Assembly: GCA_000310025.1 (NCBI GenBank)
Contig: FN649741.1
Span: 4,453,072-4,517,071 of the forward strand
DNA: 64,000 nt
Reading direction: 5' to 3'
Source: Ectocarpus siliculosus
Lineage: Eukaryota; Sar; Phaeophyceae; Ectocarpales; Ectocarpaceae
Both the position numbers and the translations under genes were made by a program. Within the stretch, counting starts at the first letter, position 1. Each line of letters begins with the position of its first letter. The notes below the pieces were generated by a model. The model made no database searches, was not told the origin of the DNA, and was given only the letters and a program-made list of their open reading frames with translations. This document shows positions 45,222-55,300 of the stretch, piece by piece.

Positions 45222-45940
45222 ATGCCGGTGATTGAGTATGCTGATGGTGTGACACCGGCAGTAGCCGCCTTTCTCATGGTACAAGCTGGGGGTATCATCT
45301 CAGTCGATGAGATGTACAAAAAGCTGTTTGACCGAGTCGTGGTGGACGGAGATTTGGGCGGTCTCCCAGCAATCGAGCAGTTTGACCCTCGCTTTTGGCA
45401 GGCACTGCTTTCAGTCCTAGAGGTCAGGTCGAAAGAGCGAGTCATGTACAATGGTCCTGCCACAGAAGATGCTTCAAGAGCAAGCATCTTGGCCACGGAG
45501 GTCAGCGCCTTGCGGAAGGCGCACAGCAAAAGGATGTCGTGGAGGCGCTGGAATGCAAATGTGGGTGACCAAGCGGTGCAAGCAAGAGAGAGAGGTATGC
45601 CATGCGGCAGTACTGCTGTAGCTTCACGCCGAGGCAGCCTCATGACAAGTGTAGACCATACAACAGACAGCAAACGACAGCAAGCAAACGTTGGAAAGGA
45701 AGCAACAGCGTTCTTCTCTTGTTCTTCGCTCTGCTTGGCGCGTGTAGAGTTGTTGATGAGATGTTTGTTTTCTACAGCAGCTGTAGCTTTTGTCACAAAG
45801 CAGTACCACTGCTGTACACATCTGCACAAAAAGTGAAGTTTATAGAGGACGCAACAACCTCGGGGGCAAATGTAGACTCTCGAACCATACAGCAGCCCAA
45901 CCTCTGAACCATGCAGCAATGTTCGCCCTGCTTGGTGCGT

Positions 45941-45998
<58 letters not shown>

Positions 45999-47111
45999 GT
46001 AGTTTATAGAGGACGCATCAGCGCAACCGTTGGTGCTGCTGCAACAACCTCGTGGAAAATCTAGACTCTCGAACCATACAGCAGCCCAACCTCTTAACCA
46101 TGCATCAAGGTAGACTGTGTCACAAGGCAGTACTGCTGTATCTGCACAAGAAGTGTATTATAGTTTATAGACGACGCATAACATCCTCGTGGCGAGTGTT
46201 TCTGAGCCTGAAGCCATACAGCAGTTGCTGTGGCAAGAGTAGACATTTGAACCATGCAGCAGACGACTCTGCTACAGCACCATCCTGCTTCGAAATGTCA
46301 ATCTCGCAGAGAAAGACAGCGGCCCGGGAGGAGCGCGCGAAAGGGGAGCGTGAGAGGAATGCCTTGGAGCGTGATATAGCTTTGCTGAAGGAACGGTCTC
46401 GGCAAGTGGAACTGCACAAGGAACGGCAACGACTGCCACGATCGTGCAATCAACGGAAGGAAGTCGCGATGGCTCCGGCGCTGACTGTGAGTGCCTTTAC
46501 CGATGTTGTGAGAAAAGTGGTCGATATAGTAGGAGTACAACGAAACAAACACGCACAAACTTATGTTGCACCCTGCTGTTTTGCTCTGCTGCCACGTGGT
46601 CACACTGCAGCCTGTGGATTTCCGGGGCGAGGACATTTTTCACGATCTTGACGTGGAAGGGAGACCGAGCCAAATTCACGGCAGAGGCACTTTCTCCAAG
46701 AACGGTGCATCGAAGAACGACGTTCTCTTGAGTGTCATTCTACCTAGCAAAGCAGTAGAGAAAGGTTTTGCTTCTAATAGCGATGGTGGATACGACTGCA
46801 ATCAGCATGTGATGCACAAAGATGGCCTTGGTGTCATGTTCATTGACCCGGGTGCGCGAATGCGAGGCAACTTGGGGGCATGTAAAGAAGACTTCAAGCT
46901 CGGGGTGCTCAGATTGCTCAACCATTCTGATGATCCCAACATCGCCATCTCTACCCGCGAGGCAGCAATACCCGACTGGTACGAAGCACTTGGTGAAAAG
47001 TTTACCACGTGGTACGAGTGTACGCTGGTGGCTACTCGAGCGATCGGAGTAGATGAAGAGATGACGATAGAGTATGCTCTTGCGCCGAAGGGCATCCGTC
47101 TGGCAAAGTAG
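45222..47111 (+). CDS. SET-domain protein, three putative exons
   Basis: Exon 1 45222-45594 starts at an ATG and ends AGAG|GTATGC. Exon 2 46260-46507 (or to 46486, where the donor GTGAGT fits better) encodes a charged coiled coil (EERAKGERERNALERDIALL). Exon 3 46611-47111 follows a textbook acceptor CACACTGCAG. All joins keep one frame (phases 1 and 0), giving about 367-374 residues. Exon 3 holds the SET domain: IHGRGTFSKNGASKND, then LLNHSDDPNIAI (the NHS motif) and TRAIGVDEEMTIEYAL. Unlike the SET protein at 31 kb, its catalytic motifs look intact. Exon 1 is the least certain part; exon 3 is firm. Confidence 0.6.
45595..46259 (+). repeat. Intron 1 of the SET gene: tandem repeats and (GA)n
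   Basis: Three diverged repeats of 110-165 bp begin GTTTATAGAGGACGCA and end ACCATGCAGCA (near 45838, 46003 and 46158). A second GA microsatellite lies at 45938-45994. Repeated CACAAAGCAGTACNNCTGCTGTA stretches occur. No coding potential is evident. Confidence 0.6.
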
Positions 47112-47433
47112 AAAGCAGGGATGGCTAGCTCCTGTGCTTGGAGAATCCCGTACATTATCGCGAGGGAGAACAATGATGGTTGGTGGTCGAGCCAAGATTG
47201 ACGTTGGGTATAACGTTTCCAATCAGTTGAAAAATCCGTTATCGTACGACACATTTCGGATGACCTGGCGTATATTTTTTATTATGGACGGGGTAAGCCG
47301 TTGACCTGCGAATCTTACAGACACTTCCCCGCGCCGATAAATACGAAATGCTGAGGTGTAGCACACCCCCATGTGTCACTTTTGCCTACAAAACAAAACA
47401 TTGGATCACCCCTAAAATACCAGACTTCACCGA
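47112..47433. other. Short gap between the SET gene and gene B
   Basis: No independent gene. On the minus strand, TTTTGTTTTGTAG at about 47398-47386 could be an acceptor for a very short third exon of gene B, ending in a stop after two further codons. Confidence 0.35.
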
Positions 47434-50091
47434 CTACTCCGATTCGAAGTCCGATGCATCAAAGCCGAAAACACCTCCACCGCTTGCCGCCCCTCCCCTC
47501 CCGATGTCCGGCTCTGGCCCTCGGCTGGCCGCTTCACGGCGCCTCCTTTTACCCTCCCGCCCAGAACGACGCGATGGCTCCGTCAACCGTCGTTTTGGCT
47601 CGGGCCGGCCACCCCTGAACCAATGACTCCACTTCTTTCTGCTTATGCCCTGTGCCACATTTTCTTCCATCCGTAGGCACATCTCCTTGGCGAGTGTGAT
47701 GTATGTGCTGAACGAGATGTCATCGAGCAGGCGTGCCGCCTCCCTGACAACGGCATCAGGCGCGACGGCAGTCTTACCGTCTTTCAGAACCGCGTAAAGC
47801 TTCCCCTTGTGATACAAATTTTCCATATCATCATAGTCGTTTTGGAGTATACCTTTCACAATTGCCCCCATCTTCCGCTTCTGAGTATTCAGCAAATTCA
47901 GAGAACCAGAGTTCGCCGGGTAAAGCTTGACCATCGGGTTCTGCATGTATCTGGCTTCCTCCATCAGGGGTTTTTCCACCTCGAATGTTTTCATGGCCCA
48001 ATAATTGGGGGAGAGCGTGCCCCCTCGCACCAGATCCTCCAGCTTATTTTCAAGGTCTTGTGACAGAGGCTCGGTGCCAGCTTCTCCGCGCTTGAGTGGG
48101 CGAATAAAAATCGGTTGTTGCCTCTGTTGTTGCGGCTGCTGCTGTGGCTGCTGCTGTGGCTCCTGCTGTGGCTCCTGCTGCTGGTCCTGCTCCTGGTCCT
48201 GGTGCTGGTCCTGGTGCTGGTCCTGGTGCTGGTCCTGGTGCTGGTCCTGGTGCTGGTCCTGGTGCTGGTCGTGGTGCTGAGTCGTGGTGCTGGTCCTGGT
48301 GCTGGTCCTGGTGCTGGTCGTGGTGCTGGTCCTGGTGCTGGTCCTGGTGCTGGTCCTGGTGCTGGTCCTGGTGCTGGTCGTGGTGCTGGTCCTGGTGCTG
48401 GTCCTGGTGCTGGTCCTGGTGCTGGTCGTGGTGCTGGTCGTGGTGCTGGTCCTGGTGCTGGTCCTGGTGCTGGTCCTGGTGCTGGTCCTGGTGCTGGTGC
48501 TGGTCCTGGTGCTGGTCCTGGTCCTGGGCCTGCTGCTGGGCCTGTTGTTGGTGGTCCTGCTGTTCGTACACTTGTATCCTTCTGCAGGCAGCGTACAAGC
48601 ACTTGATGAACGAGTCGATGTCGGGAATATTAGTTCCGTTCCTGCAAAACAAACAACAAGAATCGGCTGTCAGTTCTACAACTCAAAAAGAAAGGCATAG
48701 CATGGCTAAGATATACCAAACAATTGGATGTGAATGACGTTTTTGTTTGTTTTGTTGTTGTTTCTCACATTAGCTCCCGTGGTCACACAAAATGCTGGAG
48801 CCATAGGAAGCATTGTTATCAACTTAAGGTTTCTAGAACAATTTGGCAAATATTACCAACTCGAAACGATCTAGAAGAAAGACCACATACTTCATACTTC
48901 AATTTTATATGTAAACATTTGAGTGTGGTAGCCCACGCTGCTCACAATTCACCTACACCATGGCAACCACCACTACAAAATCAAAGACGAAGAAGAAAAA
49001 GAAGAGAAAGAAGAAAGCCGACATTACAACACTGCTACACGAGCTCTACAACATCAACACGCTACGAAGAAACGACGACAAGCTTTCGCAACTGAAGTTT
49101 CAACAAACGACTTGACTGGAAACAGTGGGATATTCCGAGGTTTAAAAAACCCTAAAAGCTGGACTCTTGAGGAGACAACTTAGTTGTTTCTATCTCTTTT
49201 TGTTTTTGTTCACTACAACTTAATAGTTCCGGTTTTCTTAAGTTGATATTAGTGATAGGAAGATCCGAAGAACACAGAAAATCAAACAGAAGAGCGCCTA
49301 CGCACGTGGAAGGAAGGCACTTCTTTGGACATATTTGTCCCTGTGTTCAGACTACTGAACTATGCACCACGGACAATCCTTCGGCTACAGCAATAACCCC
49401 CACAATTCACCTTCACCATGGCAACCACCACTACAAAATCGAAGACGAAGAAGAAGAAAAAGAGAAAGAAGATGGCCGACATCACAACACGGCTACACGA
49501 GGTCTACAACATCAACACGCTACGAAGAAACGACGACGAGCTTTCGCAACCGAAGTTTCAACAAACGACTTGCCTGGAAACAGTGGGATATTCCGAGGTT
49601 TAAAAAACCCTAAAAGCTGGACCCTTGAGGAGACAACTTAGTTGTTTCTATCTGTTTTTGTTCACTACAACTTAATAGTTCCGGTTTTCTTAAGTTGATA
49701 TTAGTGAATCCCTCCTCCAACCAACTCTCGGTTGCTGGCTACAGTAGAACCTACTGTCTGAAGTGCTGCCCGCACCGTACCACGTACGGTAGTCAAATCA
49801 AGTGGAGAGAACAGCATTGAAGACACATGTGCTGTCTGAAGTGCTGCCAAATATCATCCCGTCTAGATGTGCAATAAAAGAGTGAATGACGTACCCTGTG
49901 TTCTCCAGCTCCAGCTCAATTTCCCGCCATGTCCGATCACATGGATCGTTTTTGTAACGGCTTTGGTTGATGATCGACATGATGATTTCATGGAGTAAAA
50001 TGTCGCGCCGACCATTCTCCTTCAGGACGTGGTTTATACGCGACAGGGTCATGCGCCTGCTTGGTCGCACGGTGGGACTATGGGCGCTCAT
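47434..50091 (-). CDS. Gene B: modular repeat-domain family protein, spliced, frameshifted
   Basis: Exon 1 50091-49895 (about 65 residues, TLSRINHVLKENGR ... WREIELELENTG) ends at donor GG|GTACGT in phase 2. Exon 2 starts at 48641 after acceptor TTTGTTTTGCAG. Its beginning (DIDSFIKCLYAACRRIQVYE) matches gene A (ITQFIANLHFACESVRIYE). A Gln/His/Asp repeat linker (48600-48110) and one copy of the family domain follow (PNYWAMKTFEVEKPLMEEAR ... ITLAKEMCLRMEENV), then a basic, Gly-rich tail. One extra base at 48280 in the linker repeat breaks the frame between linker and domain. The intron (~1.25 kb) holds MITE copies 5 and 6. It may be dying, or the extra base may be a sequencing slip. Confidence 0.55.
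48110..48600. repeat. Gln-rich linker satellite (CTGGTCCTGGTG)n
   Basis: About 36 units of a 12-mer encoding His-Gln-Asp-Gln on the minus strand, with diverged CCACAGCAG units at the low-coordinate end. The irregular CTGAGTC at 48277-48283 marks the one-base insertion. Confidence 0.85.
48811..49254 (+). mobile_element. MITE-like element, copy 5 (444 bp, diverged)
   Basis: Target duplication ATAGGAAG at 48803-48810 and 49255-49262. Ends intact; the interior is the most diverged copy (a 10-bp CATACTTCAT insertion, a TTTTTGT duplication). Its peptide frame ends early at 49115 (51 codons) by a nonsense change. It lies in the intron of gene B, antisense to it. Confidence 0.92.
48960..49115 (+). 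pseudogene. Truncated MITE peptide frame (copy 5)
   Basis: Same start and Lys run, but TGC became TGA ten codons early, and there are several other replacements (TRLHEV to TLLHEL). The only full-length copy with a broken frame, and also the oldest-looking one. Confidence 0.7.
49401..49706 (+). mobile_element. MITE-like element, copy 6 (5'-truncated, 306 bp)
   Basis: Begins at CACAATTCACCTTCACC, 20 bp before the peptide ATG, and runs to the intact right end ATTAGTG. The left 130 bp with its TATA-like region is missing. The 61-codon frame (49418-49603) remains perfect. Located in the same intron of gene B. Confidence 0.9.
49418..49603 (+). CDS. MITE-encoded Lys-rich 61-aa peptide (copy 6)
   Basis: Identical product to copies 2-4 despite loss of the element's left third, which suggests the truncation is recent. 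Confidence 0.5.
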   Translation: MATTTTKSKTKKKKKRKKMADITTRLHEVYNINTLRRNDDELSQPKFQQTTCLETVGYSEV

Positions 50092-51315
50092 GTTGACCCG
50101 TACGATCCGTGGAACCTGTGAGATATGTGTGGCACGAGGGACACGCGGACGCATCCGCGCATATCGGCGGCAGCAGGAGTCAGAAGCATGTATCGTACTG
50201 ACCCTGCTTTTGTTTGTATGTACATCAGTATAATAGTCATTAGCACACATCGGGTGTAACAGGAGAGTAGATCCACCCGACTCCTGCTTATATGCACAGC
50301 AGTAGATGGGGTGACAGCGGTGTGTATTGTACCGACCTTACTCTTGTTTATCGTATACGTAGCAGTAGCACAAGAGGCGACAGCAGTGTGTAATTATCGC
50401 ACCGACCCTACTATGGTTTATATGTAGCAGTTCAACAGAAGACAGTTCTTGTTTATATGTACAGCAGCACAACAGGAGAGACAGCAAGCAGTATTTTGTT
50501 TTTGTTCCTCCCTTGATTGTACTCTATCGACTTCCCCTCTGCCCCCCCCCTCCCCTCCCCCCCCCCCTCCACTTCTACTAGCTAGACGACCCAACCGGGG
50601 TCACGTAGGAGGGGAGGGTTGGACCCCCTCCTGTAGTATGTATCGTACCTGTTGTGCGTGGTGTGTATGTGTCATGCGGTTTTTTTCGTGTTCAAGCGAG
50701 GATGGATGATGCGGCGTGCTCCGCGGTCACGGAGAAGTAATACTTAGAACACGAGAGTCTGGTAAAACGTGCTACACTCAACTCTGCCAGCGAGACGATT
50801 CGGCCGAGGTCAGTCGTTTGACGAGGACTTCCCGACGAGTTTTGTTGGTACTTTTAAGTACCCCGCGGACCGTGCAGCACAAGCGAGATGGTGTGATTTC
50901 GTGTAGCACGCTTTTTTTTCTCTCGTGTTCTCGTGTGCAAGAGGAGAAGAGCAGAGCGGCGTCAGACCAGGGAGAAGAAAGATACCAGTCATGATAATCC
51001 GATGCCTTACCTCGGGAAAAGACAGTGCCGCCGGCAGTGACCGCTGTCGACAGAGAGAGAGCAGAAACTCGCCAAACGCCTGTGGGGGGGGGGTACACAA
51101 CAGGATTCTTTGGTTTTGGCGGTACCCACGTAGGAAATTCGCCGACCCCCCCCCTCCAAAAAAATTGCGGACAACAGTGCGTGTGCGACAGCCGGGCGAC
51201 AGACGTGCGACAGCCGGGCGACAGACGTGCGAGCAGTGCTTCCCATACTGCACAGCCAGTAGGAGACTCGGGGGGGGACTTGTGCGCGGAGCCATTTGCA
51301 CCCACAGAGGTCAGA

Positions 51316-51346
<31 letters not shown>

Positions 51347-52328
51347 TGCTGTACTGCGGCTAGCGAGTTGGTATCCATGAATTTTGGGTAGTTCAACCGC
51401 GCACGCCCCAAAAGTACCAAAAAAACTCGTCGGGAAGTCCTCGTCAAACGACTGACCTCGGCCGAATCGTCTCTGTGACGGAGTTGAGTGTAGCACGTTT
51501 TACCAGACTCTCGTGTTTGGAGTACTACTTCTCCGTGACCGCGGAGCACGCCGCATCCTCCCTCCTCTCTTGCACACAAGAACACGGGAGAAAAAAAAAG
51601 CGTGCTACACGAAATCACACCATCTCGCTTGTTCTGCACAGTCCGCGGGGTACCTAAAAGTACCAAAAAAACTCGTCGGGAAGTCCTCGTGAAACGACTG
51701 ACCACAGCCGAATCGTCTCGCTGGCAGAGTTGAGTGTAGCACGTTTTACCAGACTATCGTGTTTGGAATACTACTTCTCCGTGACCGCGGAGCACGCCGC
51801 ATCCTCCCTCCTCTCTTGTACACGAAAAAAACGCAAGACACATACACACCACGCACAACGGGTGCGATACATACTGCTTGCTGTCTCTGTTGTACTGCTG
51901 TACATATAAACAAGAGTCGGGTCGGTGCGACAACTACTGCTGTCTACTGTTGAACTGCTACATATAAACAAGAGTAGCGTCGATACGAACGATGATGCTG
52001 TCTCCTCTTGTACTGCTGTAACTACTGCTGTCTCTCCTGTTGTGCTGCTGTACATACAAACAAGGGTGGGGTCGGTACGATACACACTGCTGTATCCTGT
52101 TGTGCGGCTGTACATTCCAACCAAAGTAGGGTCATTACAATACACACTGTTGTCTCAAATTGTCTTGCTGTACATGTGAAGAAGAGTAGAGTCGGTACGA
52201 TACACACTGCTGATTGTCGTGCTCGGTGTCATGCCTCCCCTTCTTGTACACGAGAAAAACCGAAAAATTTGCATGCCATACACAATGTACACAAAAAAGA
52301 ACTTTGGTGTTTCTCAACCAGGTAAAAC
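50092..52328. repeat. 2-kb imperfect inverted repeat between divergent genes B and A
   Basis: The left arm (about 50160-50950) recurs inverted at about 51560-52260, with an extra partial unit at 51405-51560. Outer parts are 60-70-bp satellites built on TGTACAGCAGCACAACAGGAG and ACCGACCCTACTCTTGTTTATA. Inner parts are the module also found at 44597-44940. The centre (51050-51400) has C/G runs, a CGACAGCCGGGCGACAGACGTG tandem and a (TG)~15 tract. No gene is supported. Each arm ends near the start codon of a paralogue. Confidence 0.72.
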
Positions 52329-55300
52329 ATGGACGACGGGGACAACGGTGGACAAGTTGCGAGAGTGCAAAAACGTGCTACGCTGGGGAAGATACTGGGA
52401 ATTATCAAGAGTGAAGGACTACCTTCTAATCATATAGGGGCGATAATCAGCTCCGTTATTTCACAGAGTCTGGTGGAAGGAGATGCTTTCGACATGGCCT
52501 GGTTGGAAATCCAGGCAGAGTTCGACAACCAAATGTGAGATTTTTTTACGATTCCTTGTATTATACATATCTCACGCTTGCAAACATCCGGGCGGCAACT
52601 GTCACCGGGATATGGAACTCCGGGTATATCATATAATGCATGAGAGAAGGACCCAATACAATCGCCCGCGCCACACTATCACTGAGAAGAAGCCACTCCT
52701 CACGATCTCATTACATTCTTCACCAACGATGCCTATTCCTATCAGACGGGGACTCGACGTTGCAGCAAAGCGCCTTTTACAAAACTTACATATTTTGTCA
52801 CAGAAAAAGCCCCTTGGGAAATATATCGCGGTGAGATAAGGTAGATCCATGTCGAATAGGATAGCTCCGTTACTCGATTTAGACCGACCGCCATCTCCCT
52901 GAAACTGCATCAACCGTTCTTCCGATGCAGAGTAGTTTCGAAAAGACTGACAACTGAAGACCTTGGATCTTCCCCGAGCTGTGCTTGAAATATCATTTTT
53001 TTTGTTCTGTTTGTCGTCTTGTGCAGCAACAACACGAGCAAAACCAGTATCACCCAGTTCATCGCGAACTTGCATTTTGCATGCGAGTCTGTTCGAATCT
53101 ATGAGGAGCAGCAACAGCCTCAGCAGCAGCCTCAGCAACAGCCTCAGCAGCAGCCTCAGCAACAGCATCAACAGCAGCAGCAGCAGCAGCAGCAGCCTCA
53201 GCAGCAGCAGCCTCAGCAGCAGCAGCCTCAGCAGCAGCCTCGGCAACAGCAACAGCCCCAGCAGCAGCAGCAACGGCAGCACGGGCGCGATGGAGAGGCG
53301 GCGCCGGGGGGTGGAGGTGGCGGCGGCGGGTCTGCGGGTGGGGGGCGTCGTGGCACAAGCCGCGGGGGCGGCGGCGGGGCGGGAAGTGGTGGTGGCGGTA
53401 GTGCTGGTGGTGGTGGCAGCGGCAGAAGCAGCAGCGGACACGGGGGTGGTGGGGGAGCCGGTGGCGGTACGGGAGGCGAGGCTGGCAAGTTGAGCGAACA
53501 CTTGACAACAAGACACTTGGCGATGACGGCCTACGACGCGGGCACCGACAAGCTGCTGGTGAATGGCGTGGTGGAAGGTTTGTATCCATGGTCTACCCAT
53601 GTTCTCAAGGAAATAGAGAATGGGAGGCCCGTGCGCGATCTCCTCGTCACCGAGGCCATGATCCAACAGTGGTTGCCAAAATCGGGTGCAGCAGGCGAAA
53701 CGCTGGCGAAAAGAATTTGCCGGAATTACGGCCTTCGGAAGATGTACGCCGTGCTACCGAACGGCGACATTGGTACAACCCCAGACGCACAAATACTTCG
53801 CATTATGCGTGAAAAGGATATCATCGGGGTATCGGTTCCGACCTGGAAGAAGGGTGTGGATCTCATCTTCGCCGAAAAAGAGGCGATTCCTGGTTTCGAG
53901 CGTCCGCCATGCCCTTTCAAGAAACTTGACGAGGAGAGAGGTGAGCGACTCGGTGGCGGTGGCGGCGGCAGTGCTGGTGGTGGTGGCAGCGGCAGTGGCG
54001 CCGGCAACAGCAGCAGCTCGGGCAGCTCGGGCAGCGCGGTCCCGGGGCAGGGGGGTGGCCACAGCAACACACCACGCGCATTCGACGTCAAGAAAACTAC
54101 GACACAGTTGATGGCAAACAATGGTCCATTGTCTCGTAAAAAGTGGCCAAAAAGGGTGAAATATGTGACGAAAGCAGGAGTGCCCGTGTCATCCTTCCAA
54201 CCGCTTACTGCGGAAGTAATAGGCAGACGTAACGACGTTGGCACCTGGGCCTTCCCCCGCGGTGAACAATGGCGTACCTTGTGCAGCAACAAAAAAAAGA
54301 CGGACGGAGCCAGAAAGAAGTATCATCTCGGGATGACTGTCGCCCAGAAGGAAGGAGGTGGTGTCTCGATGGCTCCTCTGGGCGATCGTCAAGACGCGCT
54401 CAACGCGCTGAACAAGAAACATGGCATGACCTTGACTTTGGAGCAGTGGGATCAGTGCGTGGTCGAATCGATGGGCCGTATTGACAGGCCGAAAAAACTT
54501 TCTCGCCTGCGCTGGATGGAGACGGGAGGCGGTAGTGCTGGCGGAGGTTCGGGATGCGGTGGCGAGGGCGGGGGAAGCCGTGGTGGCGACAGCACTGGTG
54601 GTGGTGGCAGCGGCAGTGGCGCCGGCAACAGCAGCAGCTCGGGCAGCGCGGTCCCGAGGGAGGGGGGTGGTGGCCGCAACACACCACGTTCTTCTGTGCC
54701 AGCGTTCGACGTCGACACTACTACCAAAATGTTGATGAGGCCGGGGATGCCCCTGGGCGCAGATGAATGGACACGAACAAAGTATGACGTCGCGAACGAA
54801 GAGCTGTCCGTTTCACGCATCTACATCCTGAATTCCGAAGTATTGGCCAGACGCTACGAAACATGCACTTGGACCTTTCCCGACGGTCAAGTGTGTGGTT
54901 CACAGTCATTGACGGCCAAGTCGAAGAAAAAGTTCAATCTCGGGATTGCTTTCGCGCAAATGAAGCTTGGTGGGATCGGGACGGCTTCGGCGGGAGATCG
55001 ACAAGAGGCACTCGACGCTCTGAACAAGGAATATGACCTTTCCTTGACTTTGCAGCAATGGGATCAGTGCGTGGACGAAGCGGTCGGCTGTAGGGAAGAC
55101 GGGGGTTCGCAGACGGAGCTTCCCACACTGCACTGGGAAAATACGGATGGTGGTGGTGCTGGCGGAGGTTCGGGACGCGGTGGCGGTGGCGGTGGCGGTG
55201 GCGGGGGCAGTGCTGGTGGTGCTGGCGGCGACGCTGGTGGTGGCGGTGGCGGTGGCGGTGGCGGTGGCGGTGGCGGCAGAGGCAGCTACGTGGCCAGCTT

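Noticed and set aside
44984-45919. Minus-strand frame with Ser-Leu runs across (GA)n
   Set aside because: It derives from the microsatellite and runs antisense to exon 1 of the SET gene.
52629-53666. Minus-strand frame of ~345 residues with Leu/Arg runs opposite gene A
   Set aside because: Shadow of the Gln- and Gly-rich repeat DNA and of the intron.
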